Shown: positions 5,326 to 12,491, counted from the first letter of the stretch. The stretch: DNA of 14,812 nucleotides from an uncultured Oscillospiraceae bacterium (GCA_900754605.1 CAAEDK010000331.1:1-14812); one strand, 5' to 3'. Program-made: numbers and translations. Notes: generated by a model from the letters alone, not told the origin.

Positions 5326-6711
5326 TTATAGCAAATGCCGGAATGGCAAAGTAATTACCCGCAGGACAGCATACATGGCCTCTTTTCCCCAACTTAGCTT
5401 TCTAGGAACATAACTTGGGCCATCTTCTATAGAGCCATCAGGACTCATGTGTCGGCTGCTTTCCTTCAGTACATCGAGTTGAGCACGGATCTGAGCATTT
5501 AGCCCCGGGCTTTTGATCGCAAGCATTAGCTCGGTGTCCAGATAAACACTCCTCATATCAAAGTTGCAGGAACCTGCGAGCGTCAGATCTTCGCCTATGA
5601 GCACGGCCTTAGTATGCTGTGCCTGCTCGCCCAGATATTCATAGATATGGGTGCCGGTGCTGCGGAGATGCGTTTTCTGATTTAAGTAGTCGGTGCAGCC
5701 AAAAGGATTTGTCCCACTTTCTACGGCATTGATCAGAATATCTGTTCTGGTACCCGCAGCACAGACAGTCCGAAGGTCCTCGTACATATCCTTACTGCAT
5801 ATAATGTAGGGCGTCTGAACCAGAACGTTACTGTCCTGCGCCATAGCGTCTACCATGCGGGCCCACAGGATTGGTGTCTTATTTTCCGGCTCGATTGGAT
5901 TGGACCATAGCTCCACGCTATATGCCGCCAGTGTGGCGGACTCCCATTCTGCTGTAGTCAAACTGTCTGTAAAGACTTCCGGGTAACGTTGGGCGGTCTG
6001 CTCATAACAGCCAGCCAGATCGCTTTCACACCTTGAATCTTTAAAAACCTTACAGCATGGAAGCGCCCACACCGCCTCAAAATAATTCATCAGCTGTTGA
6101 TAGGACTGGCCTGCCCCAGGCTCGGTTTCATATACTAAAATATCCCGGTCCACATTGTAGTGTTCTTGGTAATTGCCCAGGAAGCGGTTATCTGTATTTC
6201 TACCACCCAGGATATAGGCAAAGTCATCAGCGATCAGATACTTATCGTGCATCCGATAGTTGATTTTCCACGGGGTTAGAAGGTTGATCGGGTTGTAGAG
6301 CCGGATCTCCACGTTCTCATGGCTTGACAACTGGCAAAGGTTCCTACTCATGGGAAGGAAATGTCCGCCATTGATGCCGTCCAGAAGCACCTGAACCCTG
6401 ACACCGCGCTCGGCTGCCGCCCAAAGTGCGCCAATCACATCCTGGCCGCTTTCCTCATCCCAAAAATCAAACGTGGTGAGTATAATCCGCTCCTTTGCTT
6501 CCTCAATAAGCCGGAGCCGCCACAGCAGGGCATCAGAGTTGTCGTCGATGCTCCGCACCCGCTCTGGTGCGGTATGTTCATAGCGGATATCGTTCAGCCA
6601 ATCTTCGGGAGTGGCCCTTTTGTGAAACGCCGGTGGAATGACTAGACAGAGAATGATGAATAAAAGCCACACAAGGAGCACCAGAGCGACATTCTTCACA
6701 AACCGTTTCAT
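5326..6711 (-). CDS. Membrane-anchored phospholipase D / cardiolipin synthase-like protein
   Basis: 461 residues. One N-terminal hydrophobic segment (about 8-26) anchors it. Two PLD catalytic modules follow: HKD motif 1 at H155-x-K157-x4-D162 followed by GGRN (169-172), and motif 2 at H366-x-K368 followed by GSCNFD (380-385). The Asp expected five residues after K368 is Gly373; a GED lies just beyond. The two His/Lys pairs needed for the covalent phosphohistidine mechanism are intact. Known relatives carry out phosphatidyl transfer or phospholipid hydrolysis, including cardiolipin synthesis from phosphatidylglycerol. The N-terminus has one hydrophobic segment rather than the two of classical bacterial Cls, so a dedicated phospholipase or another transferase is possible. 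A promoter (6924-6952) gives a leader of about 200 bases. It appears to be monocistronic, divergent from the DIP1984 gene. Confidence 0.88.
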   Translation of the reverse strand: MKRFVKNVALVLLVWLLFIILCLVIPPAFHKRATPEDWLNDIRYEHTAPERVRSIDDNSDALLWRLRLIEEAKERIILTTFDFWDEESGQDVIGALWAAAERGVRVQVLLDGINGGHFLPMSRNLCQLSSHENVEIRLYNPINLLTPWKINYRMHDKYLIADDFAYILGGRNTDNRFLGNYQEHYNVDRDILVYETEPGAGQSYQQLMNYFEAVWALPCCKVFKDSRCESDLAGCYEQTAQRYPEVFTDSLTTAEWESATLAAYSVELWSNPIEPENKTPILWARMVDAMAQDSNVLVQTPYIICSKDMYEDLRTVCAAGTRTDILINAVESGTNPFGCTDYLNQKTHLRSTGTHIYEYLGEQAQHTKAVLIGEDLTLAGSCNFDMRSVYLDTELMLAIKSPGLNAQIRAQLDVLKESSRHMSPDGSIEDGPSYVPRKLSWGKEAMYAVLRVITLPFRHLL

Positions 6712-7116
6712 TTATCTGACCTGCTTTCATATTGACGCCCCAGGGATTCCCGCCTGCTCGGGGCACCCATTGCTCTAGTCCGGCGCATGCCGGGGACAAG
6801 ATAGGGAGTATCATATCGCCGTGGATGATGTGAAAAATTGCGGCTGCTGAAAATAGAAAAAATGCGGGCAGGAAAGGGAAAAGAAAGTTGAGCACTGGCC
6901 GTTCCGCGATAACATTGTTGCAAATAATATCATACAATTTGATGAAATTCAAGGTGTGTGGGGTTACTATCTGTCCCCAACGGAGCGGAGGCGAAGAACA
7001 GCGGTCCACAGTTCCTTGCTGGCCGGTTTGGTACCCACACAATATTTTTATCGCTAAAACCGCTGCTGCAAAAAGAATATTTTCGGGCAGACGATGGTTC
7101 CATTTCTGATAAAGTA
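6712..7116. other. Divergent intergenic region between PLD and DIP1984 genes
   Basis: No gene is seen. It holds the PLD leader and promoter. It also has an 85-base interval bounded by GTGTGGG (6956-6962) and CCCACAC (7034-7040), which could pair as a closing stem. The interval lies between the two divergent promoters; no internal structure is obvious enough to call an RNA. Confidence 0.4.
6924..6952 (-). promoter_or_regulatory. Sigma-A promoter for the PLD-like gene
   Basis: Minus strand: -35 TTGAAT (6952-6947) and -10 TATTAT (6929-6924) with exactly 17 bases between, plus a TG one base before the -10 (extended -10). The start of transcription would be near 6917. Confidence 0.65.
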
Positions 7117-7130
7117 TGCTATACTATAAT
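7117..7130 (+). promoter_or_regulatory. Extended -10 promoter for the DIP1984 gene
   Basis: TGCTATACT (7117-7125) is an extended -10, overlapping a perfect TATAAT at 7125-7130. No good -35 is found at either spacing. The leader to the ATG at 7308 would be about 175 bases. Confidence 0.5.
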
Positions 7131-7150
7131 TTATAATTGCTTTTATACAT

Positions 7151-7307
7151 AGCGTTTATGGGATTCACGCTCTGTATGTATGTTTCAGTATTCAATCGGA
7201 TAAGGAGAGATGCAGACGCTGTAAGATGCCTTTGAAACAGGCGGTATCTACATCTCCTAAGAAAGCCAGGGCTATAGAGCAGCCGATGGATCGGGAAGGG
7301 TGAAGTT
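7151..7307 (+). promoter_or_regulatory. Long structured leader of the DIP1984 gene
   Basis: Pairings seen: AGCGT (7151-7155) with ACGCT (7167-7171); an imperfect 10-bp arm 7207-7216 with 7247-7256 (one mismatch); inside it, GCCT with AGGC around 7228-7242; and alternative small stems near the ribosome site (GGCT/AGCC at 7270-7284, CCGA/TCGG at 7283-7294) that cannot both form. The ribosome site GGGAAGGG lies at 7293-7300. The mutually exclusive stems could give regulation; no known riboswitch core is recognised. Confidence 0.35.
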
Positions 7308-7763
7308 ATGAAACTTGCAGAGGCTTTACAGGAACGCGCAGATCTGAACCGGAATATTGAACAGCTCAAAAACCGTTTGAGCAGCAATGCGCTGGTGCAG
7401 GAGGGCGAGCAACCGGTGGAATGCCCGGAGAATCTAAAACAGGAGCTGGATGCTTCCATTTCTCGCCTGTCCTATTTGATTGCGAGAATCAATCGGACCA
7501 ACTGCCAGACTGTGGTTGAGGGGCAGACTCTGACAGAACTGATTGCCCAAAAGGATGCCCTGTCCCTCAAACTCCATGTATACCGGGATGTTGTGTACGC
7601 GGGAAGTCAGATATCCTACCGCGCCAGAAATACGGAGATCAAGATCCGGTCTGCGTTCTCTGTGGCGGACTGGCAAAAGGAGATCGACCGGATGTCCAAA
7701 GAACTGCGCCGGCTGGATAACCGGCTGCAAGAGAGCAACTGGAAGACCGACTTAGTGGAATAG
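7308..7763 (+). CDS. DIP1984 family protein
   Basis: 151 residues, a typical family length. The opening MKLAEALQERADLNRNIEQLKNRL and the segments RINRTN, TLTELIAQKDAL and EIKIRSAFSVADWQKEIDRMSKELRRLD are family signatures. The protein is almost wholly alpha-helical with charged heptad-like stretches at about 1-25 and 120-146, probably coiled coils. There is no signal peptide and no catalytic motif. Some family members have been labelled septicolysin, but the biochemical role is not established. The ribosome site GGGAAGGG lies 7 bases before the ATG. It has its own promoter and long leader; the 280 bases after it contain tRNA-like arms and then the terminator of the convergent operon. Confidence 0.85.
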   Translation: MKLAEALQERADLNRNIEQLKNRLSSNALVQEGEQPVECPENLKQELDASISRLSYLIARINRTNCQTVVEGQTLTELIAQKDALSLKLHVYRDVVYAGSQISYRARNTEIKIRSAFSVADWQKEIDRMSKELRRLDNRLQESNWKTDLVE

Positions 7764-7788
7764 GCCAAAGTGCCTGGTAGCAGAAGCA

Positions 7789-7880
7789 GGGCGAATGCCG
7801 CGCGGCGACAGCGTAAGTCGCATCATGGATACACGGAAGGGCACGTGCGAGGTTCGAGTCCTCAAGAATTGTTATGCCCC
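7789..7880 (+). other. tRNA-like stem-loops downstream of the DIP1984 gene
   Basis: Seen: a 5-bp stem with a 7-base loop, like an anticodon arm (GCGAC 7805-7809, loop AGCGTAA, GTCGC 7817-7821); a small stem CACG/CGTG (7832-7835/7844-7847), like a variable arm; and GAGG-TTCGAGT-CCTC (7849-7863), a T-arm. GGGC (7789-7792) and GCCC (7876-7879) could close the whole. No CCA, normal acceptor stem or D-arm is present, so it is not a functional canonical tRNA. It could be a degenerate tRNA, a tRNA-like RNA or chance. Confidence 0.3.
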
Positions 7881-8001
7881 GACTGCGTACAGATGTATTG
7901 TAACGGATGATTGTAATGACCGGGTATTGACTGCGTCTGCGAGGGTGGGAATGGGGATGCTGTTCCAATGACAGCATGGATTGGCAGATTGGCCTTTGAA
8001 C

Positions 8002-8046
8002 AAAAAGATCCGGCTGTGGATAACCCAAAGCATCCACAGCCGGATC
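8002..8046 (-). terminator. Strong terminator of the sigma/O-acyltransferase operon
   Basis: 15-bp perfect stem, 8007-8021 with 8032-8046, 10-base loop. On the minus strand it starts 3 bases after the TAA at 8049 and is followed by TTTTTGTT. Confidence 0.92.
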
Positions 8047-8048
8047 GG

Positions 8049-9146
8049 TTATTTCAGCGTGTCGCTGTTGTTCAGAACCAGGGAGCTGTAGAGAAACAGT
8101 ACATCGCAGTTTTCAAAATCAATGAACTGCCCGAGGTAGTCCGGCTGGATGTAGCGAATATCCACCAGAGTGATCCTGGAGTATCCGCTGAGCAGCAAAG
8201 GCGCAATGCTGGAGCCAAAAGAGTCGCGGAACAACACCAACTCCCGGCCGCTTTGGGCGTAAGGATTTTCCATGGTAATCAGAGACAGAGAACCGGAGAG
8301 GAAGATTTCATAGGGGTCCTTTCCCATGGCACGCTCCATGTCGTACACCGTTCCGGTTCGGTTGTTCTGGTAATCATACACCGTGCAGTCCCGGATGGCA
8401 TCGTTGATGAGATAGTGGATGGACTCGGGGGCCAAGGGGAGGGCCGATTGTCCGCAGTAAACGCCGTAGAAGTCCCGCTCCAACACGGACTCTTCGTAAT
8501 TTTGAGTCAAGGTGACCCCCATGGCCTGGGCCAGCCGCTCCGCCACATCGGTGATCCGCTCCTGCCGCCAATGGGTGTCGGTCCTGTAATAGTCGTCCCG
8601 CTCCAACAGGTCTGAGATGGAGATATAGTCGGCAAAGCCAACCTTCTGTGCCATCAGGGACTCCAATTGCGCATAATCCATGGAGAGGTGCCCGCTCTCC
8701 CGGGCCAGAAAGCAGTTCTTGTCCGGGATTACGGAGAGGAACACCCGATTGCTGCCGTTCAGGTATTTGTCATAGAGGTACTGGAAGCGGCCTGCCGCCC
8801 GGTCCAGGGAGGACTCGTTCAGGGGGTATTCCACCGCGGCGGCGAAGCCGTCGGAAACATAGATCCCATTGTTGTCCTGCCGGTGGAACAGGCCGGTGGC
8901 GGACAGGGCTTTCAGTGTACGGAACTGGTCCCGGAAGGGAAAATGATCCTGGGTGTAGGTTTCAAAGCCGGACATGAACCGCCCGCTCAGTACGGTATCC
9001 AAGGTGAACGCCGGCATGGCGGCCAGTTTCCTCCGCTCACTGTCCGAAGTGGCTTCCTTGGGGAGAAACAAACAGGCCAGAAAGGCCACGGCCAGAAGCA
9101 GCCCAAACAGGATACAGACCGTCAGGTTTTTCTTTTTGCTATCCAT
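8049..9146 (-). CDS. SGNH/DHHW-family (AlgJ/AlgX-like) membrane-anchored protein, MBOAT partner
   Basis: 365 residues. There is one N-terminal membrane anchor (about 8-28) and the rest is extracytoplasmic. Seen: EYPLNESS near 106-113; the DHHW-type catalytic element as TDTHW (189-193, with H192); and RDSFGSS (307-313), with the likely nucleophile S309. The first His of the classical D-H-H-W is Thr here. DHHW proteins pair with MBOAT acyltransferases: the MBOAT passes acetyl groups through the membrane and the SGNH protein transfers them to a polysaccharide, as in alginate or peptidoglycan O-acetylation. The stop of the MBOAT gene is 12 bases upstream, and the ribosome site AGGAGG lies directly after it, so the two are co-translated. 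It is the last gene of the operon. The polymer acetylated cannot be told. Confidence 0.87.
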   Translation of the reverse strand: MDSKKKNLTVCILFGLLLAVAFLACLFLPKEATSDSERRKLAAMPAFTLDTVLSGRFMSGFETYTQDHFPFRDQFRTLKALSATGLFHRQDNNGIYVSDGFAAAVEYPLNESSLDRAAGRFQYLYDKYLNGSNRVFLSVIPDKNCFLARESGHLSMDYAQLESLMAQKVGFADYISISDLLERDDYYRTDTHWRQERITDVAERLAQAMGVTLTQNYEESVLERDFYGVYCGQSALPLAPESIHYLINDAIRDCTVYDYQNNRTGTVYDMERAMGKDPYEIFLSGSLSLITMENPYAQSGRELVLFRDSFGSSIAPLLLSGYSRITLVDIRYIQPDYLGQFIDFENCDVLFLYSSLVLNNSDTLK

Positions 9147-9158
9147 GGTATCCTCCTA

Positions 9159-10556
9159 TCAAAACCGGAAGTATAGGAATGGGTTAAAGGAGCCGTCCAC
9201 CAGATAGCCGGTCATGACCAGCAGCAGTACAAACAGTGTAAAGGGTTCCAGTGCGTTGAGGACCTTACCGGCGGTGGGGTACTGGGAGAGGCGGACAAGC
9301 CCATTCCGGAGGAGGGGGGTGGCTCCCAAAACGGCCAGAATCAGCACCAGAGCGAAGCTGCGCAGACAGTAGACCGCCTCTGCAGAAACCAGCGGGATAC
9401 CGCCGGCACCGAACAGACCGCCAATGTCGGAGAGGGCCTGCCCCATATTCTCCGCGTTGAAGATCACAAAGCTGATCACGACGAAGAATACTACATAGAG
9501 ATGGGCGAGCGGGCGGCATTTCGAGAGAGGTTTCAGCAGCCACAGCTTCTCCATGATCAGAAGAACGGCGAACATCAGTCCCCAGACAACGAAGTTCCAG
9601 GCTGCCCCGTGCCAGAAGCCGGTCAGCATCCACACCACCAGAATATTCAGCAGTTGGCGGGCCCTTCCGACGCGGTTGCCGCCCAGCGGGATATACACAT
9701 AATCCCGGAACCAGGTGCCCAGCGATATGTGCCAGCGTCGCCAGAACTCTGTGATGCTGGCGGAAATATAGGGATAGTTAAAGTTTTCAAGGAAGTGGAA
9801 GCCAAATACTTTGCCTAGGCCGATGGCCATATCGCTGTATCCGGAGAAGTCGAAATAAATGTGCAGGGCAAATGCGACGGCGTATAGCCAGTAAAAGAGC
9901 ACGGACTTCTCATCGGACGCCCGGAACACGCTGCACAGCTCTCCCAGTTGGTTGGCGATCAGGATCTTTTTCCCCAATCCAATGAGAAAGCGCCGCACCC
10001 CCTCGGCAGCCAGAGCGGTGGAGTGGGAACGGTGTTCCAACTGCTGTGCAATGTCGGAATAGCGGACGATAGGCCCTGCAATGAGTTGGGGAAACATAGC
10101 CACATAGGCTGCCAGGTGGATCAGATTTTTCTGAGCTGGCTCGCCCCGGTATACATCCACCGTATAGCTGATGATCTGGAAGGTGTAGAAGCTGATGCCA
10201 ATGGGCAGGGCGATGCGCAGCAGGGGAACCCCCAGTCCGGTGGCCGCGTTGAAGTTTTCCAGGAAGAAGTCTGCGTATTTGAAGTACAGGAGAAAGGACA
10301 GGCTGACCGCCACGGAGAGCCCGCAGACCAGTTTGGCCCCTTTTTGGCCCCGGTACCGCTCCTGCAAGAGGCCGAAGCCATAGCCGGACAGGATGGAGGC
10401 CAGCATAAGAAGGACGTATTTAGGCTCGCCCCAGGCATAGAAGATCAGGCTGGCCAGCAGGAGCACTGCATTTCGGAAGCGGGCCGGAGTGAGAAAGTAT
10501 ACGGCCAGAACCAGCGGGAGAAAGTAGTATAGAAATGGGATGCTGGAAAAAAGCAT
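9159..10556 (-). CDS. MBOAT family membrane O-acyltransferase (AlgI/PatA-like)
   Basis: 465 residues with about ten hydrophobic segments, the normal size. Signatures: PIGISFYTFQIISYTVDVYRG (118-138), YFDFSGYSDMAIGLG (234-248), FWRRWHISLGTWFRDYVYIPLGG (271-293) and TGFWHGAAWNFVVWG (312-326). H316 is the conserved catalytic His and H276 the second conserved His. It transfers acyl, most often acetyl, groups from a cytoplasmic donor across the membrane to a surface polymer. The ribosome site AAGGAAGG lies 6 bases before the ATG. It is followed at 12 bases by the DHHW partner and preceded at 93 bases by the lipoprotein gene, a gap that contains a GC-rich hairpin. AlgI/PatA branch versus another MBOAT branch is inferred from the partner gene. 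Confidence 0.94.
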   Translation of the reverse strand: MLFSSIPFLYYFLPLVLAVYFLTPARFRNAVLLLASLIFYAWGEPKYVLLMLASILSGYGFGLLQERYRGQKGAKLVCGLSVAVSLSFLLYFKYADFFLENFNAATGLGVPLLRIALPIGISFYTFQIISYTVDVYRGEPAQKNLIHLAAYVAMFPQLIAGPIVRYSDIAQQLEHRSHSTALAAEGVRRFLIGLGKKILIANQLGELCSVFRASDEKSVLFYWLYAVAFALHIYFDFSGYSDMAIGLGKVFGFHFLENFNYPYISASITEFWRRWHISLGTWFRDYVYIPLGGNRVGRARQLLNILVVWMLTGFWHGAAWNFVVWGLMFAVLLIMEKLWLLKPLSKCRPLAHLYVVFFVVISFVIFNAENMGQALSDIGGLFGAGGIPLVSAEAVYCLRSFALVLILAVLGATPLLRNGLVRLSQYPTAGKVLNALEPFTLFVLLLVMTGYLVDGSFNPFLYFRF

Positions 10557-10582
10557 AGAAAACCTTCCTTAACAGCAACGTA

Positions 10583-10614
10583 CGGGGCGGCTCCCTGGCG
10601 AAGAGGCCGCCCCG
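10583..10614. repeat. GC-rich inverted repeat between lipoprotein and MBOAT genes
   Basis: 9-bp perfect stem CGGGGCGGC (10583-10591) with GCCGCCCCG (10606-10614), 14-base loop. No T-run follows on either strand, so it is not an ordinary terminator. It could stabilise or segment the operon mRNA, or attenuate expression of the two downstream genes. Confidence 0.6.
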
Positions 10615-10649
10615 CAACGCTATATAATGTTATATTGAACTGGCGGTTC

Positions 10650-11243
10650 TCAGCCCTCTACCACCGGGGTGTCAATGATTGCCTCGGCTCCGTCCAGGGC
10701 AGAGAGCGCGTTATCCTTGAAGGTTTCCACCAAATCATCCGCGCCATACGCGGCAATGACATACTGGCCGTCCACGTTGATTACGACTAAGGTATCCGGC
10801 ATACCGCAGATCCACTGCTTCGCCAGGATTCCCTCCTTGAGGGCGTCGGCGAACTCGTCGGCACTCACATCGCCGGTCAGGTGATAGGCCGCGCCGGTAA
10901 AGGTGTTGGCATTCATCATGTGGATCATAGATGCCGCGTCATCAATGTGGGTGGTCTCGCTCTCCGGAAGGCTCAAGGTGGAGGTCAGCTCCTCGGTCTT
11001 GGATACGTCAAAGGCGCCTGGGGCATCTGTGGTCATGTGCTCCGAATCGCCGCCGCCGATGGGGAACTTTTGATCCTCTGAATACACCCCATAGACCGTC
11101 TCCAGAACCTCCACCGCACTGGAGTAGGAAGAGGTGGAGCCGTCTCCGCTTCCGCCGTGATTGCTGCTGCCATTGTTGCCGCTGCATCCCACCAGGGAGA
11201 TCGCCATTGCCGCACCGAGAATAAAAGTGATCATCTTTTTCAT
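10650..11243 (-). CDS. Secreted lipoprotein, often labelled bacteriocin transport accessory protein
   Basis: 197 residues from the ATG at 11243, chosen because AGGAGA lies about 11 bases before it; an earlier ATG at 11267 would put that site inside the gene. Signal peptide 1-19 with lipobox LVGC (C20), then a Gly/Ser-rich linker (21-43), then a globular domain. Landmarks: EVLETVYGVYSEDQKFPIGGG (45-65), DDAASMIHMMNANTFTGAAYH (101-121) and KQWICGMPDTLVVI (142-155). I recognise this as a clostridial lipoprotein family whose public label is poorly founded; no function is known. It starts 24 bases after the preceding gene's stop and sits between the regulators and the acyltransferase pair, so it could be a sensor or accessory protein of the surface-modification system (inference). 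Confidence 0.8.
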   Translation of the reverse strand: MKKMITFILGAAMAISLVGCSGNNGSSNHGGSGDGSTSSYSSAVEVLETVYGVYSEDQKFPIGGGDSEHMTTDAPGAFDVSKTEELTSTLSLPESETTHIDDAASMIHMMNANTFTGAAYHLTGDVSADEFADALKEGILAKQWICGMPDTLVVINVDGQYVIAAYGADDLVETFKDNALSALDGAEAIIDTPVVEG

Positions 11244-11267
11244 AATACATGGTCTCCTGTTCTGCAT

Positions 11268-11837
11268 TTATTTGGGTGACTGATTTTGCTGAAGGTCATA
11301 CCCTCCATCGTCACGCATGGAGAGTACATAGGTAAGCTGTTTGCCATTGGTTTTCAAGGTCAGGGAAAACATGGTGTCCTCTGTGCCGGAGAGGTCCCAG
11401 TAGAGCAGAACGTCTTCGGAGATCTCTGCTTCGGTGCCGTCTCCGAGGAGTTCGCCCTCCGGATCAAACAGGCTGAATTCACCGCCGGAAACAGATACCC
11501 GGGTCGTTTCGCCGGTTTCCAGCGCCAGAGGAATTCCGCCGGAGACTTCCCGAAGTCCAGATGTCATTTGAGGATGGTCCGCCGGAATGGAGACCGGTTC
11601 CGCCCCAATGGGTACGCCCTGATACAAGAGGGCGGTTTCCCCCCGCACAGCAAAGGGAGGGAGAGCGGCAATAAACAGGACGGCTGCGCAGGCGGCAGCG
11701 GCCAGAGATCCAAACGAAATCCATTTCGTTCTGGTGCGTGTCGGCTCCGGCTTTTGTTCCAGGCGCATGACCTGCTCCCGGAGCTCCTCCGGCGCTTTGA
11801 TCCTGCGGTATGCCTCTACATCTTTTTGATCAAACAT
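11268..11837 (-). CDS. Single-pass membrane protein, putative anti-sigma factor
   Basis: 189 residues from the ATG at 11837, preferred over the ATG at 11843 because GGAGGA (11844-11849) lies 6 bases before it but touches the earlier one. An N-terminal cytosolic segment of about 38 residues (DVEAYRRIKAPEELREQVM) is followed by one membrane helix (about 40-59) and an extracytoplasmic beta-rich domain of about 125 residues. The plan, with a short cytosolic helix, one TM segment and an outer sensor, and the position directly behind an ECF sigma gene (the upper ATG gives an ATGA overlap) fit an anti-sigma factor. No zinc HxxxCxxC motif is seen, so it belongs to the non-zinc type. The sensed signal is unknown. 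Confidence 0.7.
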   Translation of the reverse strand: MFDQKDVEAYRRIKAPEELREQVMRLEQKPEPTRTRTKWISFGSLAAAACAAVLFIAALPPFAVRGETALLYQGVPIGAEPVSIPADHPQMTSGLREVSGGIPLALETGETTRVSVSGGEFSLFDPEGELLGDGTEAEISEDVLLYWDLSGTEDTMFSLTLKTNGKQLTYVLSMRDDGGYDLQQNQSPK

Positions 11838-11839
11838 AT

Positions 11840-12322
11840 TCATTCCTCCGTTCCAAGGAGTGCTTTGATTGCCTGCCGGCCGCGGGTCAGACGCATTTTG
11901 ACTGCGGAAACCGAGATGCGCAGGCAGCGTGCGGTTTCTTCCACTGAAAACCCTTCCAGATAGTGGAGCACCACCACCTCATGCAGCTTGTCCGGCAGGC
12001 TCCGAACGGCGGCCAGAAGTTCGGATGTTTCTGAATCCTCCGGCGAGGCGATGTGTTCCGCATCTTCTAAAGGGGTATACCTGCGTACCGCGTTGCGGCG
12101 CTGGAGATCCCGGCATTTATTGATTGTAACGCGCAGCATCCATGCCCGTTGGTGGGACGTATCCTGGAACGTAGGCCGCTTCGCCAGATAGACCGCAAAC
12201 ACATCGTGGACGACATCCTGAGCGTCTTCTGAATGGCTCACATAGGTCAGTGCTGTCCGGAACAGCAGATCGGAATATGTTTCGTATAGCGCCGTTAAAT
12301 CAACCGTTTCTCCATGACGCAA
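11840..12322 (-). CDS. ECF-type RNA polymerase sigma factor (sigma-70 family)
   Basis: 160 residues from a TTG at 12322, preferred because AGGAGG (12336-12331) lies exactly 8 bases before it. An upstream ATG at 12382 would add 20 unconserved residues and bury the ribosome site. Sigma region 2 spans about 12-75: YSDLLFRTALTYVSHSEDAQDVVHDVF, then HQRAWMLRVTINKCRD. Region 4 spans about 101-153: LLAAVRSLPDKLHEVVVLHYLEGFSVEETA, then the HTH SVSAVKMRLTRGRQ. There is a short linker and no region 1 or 3, as in ECF sigmas. First gene of the five-gene operon; such factors usually transcribe their own operon once the anti-sigma is inactivated. Confidence 0.92.
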   Translation of the reverse strand: MRHGETVDLTALYETYSDLLFRTALTYVSHSEDAQDVVHDVFAVYLAKRPTFQDTSHQRAWMLRVTINKCRDLQRRNAVRRYTPLEDAEHIASPEDSETSELLAAVRSLPDKLHEVVVLHYLEGFSVEETARCLRISVSAVKMRLTRGRQAIKALLGTEE

Positions 12323-12405
12323 TGTTCTTACCTCCTGTTCTATACACGCATGGCCTGGCCGCCAGGTCACATTTCCCTCCACATTTTTTGAGAAAGTTAT
12401 TAAAT

Positions 12406-12414
12406 ATTATACCA
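12406..12414 (-). promoter_or_regulatory. Extended -10 promoter of the sigma operon
   Basis: Minus strand: TGG followed by TATAAT (12414-12406), a perfect extended -10. No TTGACA-like -35 is found at 17 bases. A GGAAC (12420-12416) just upstream resembles an ECF -35, but no fitting ECF -10 follows it. Confidence 0.5.
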
Positions 12415-12491
12415 CGTTCCTTGTGGGCGCGATAGAGCGCGAATATTAGAAACAAAGCAGCTGCTGAAAACTTTTTAGCTGGATTTGCGTC

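Noticed and set aside
4811..5392. Minus-strand open frame of 193 codons as an intact gene
   Set aside because: Its start lies inside the PLD coding region in another frame, no ribosome site is seen, and the protein has no recognised domain. Retained only as a possible relic.
7968..8615. Plus-strand open frame of 215 codons
   Set aside because: It crosses the operon terminator and runs antisense to the DHHW gene; composition is typical of a shadow frame.
9948..10532. Plus-strand open frame of 194 codons opposite the MBOAT gene
   Set aside because: It is the antisense shadow of a GC-rich membrane-protein gene; composition is Gln/Gly/Glu-rich with no domain.
11286..11963. Plus-strand open frame of 225 codons opposite the anti-sigma gene
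   Set aside because: Antisense to two overlapping genes with good family support; no ribosome site of its own.
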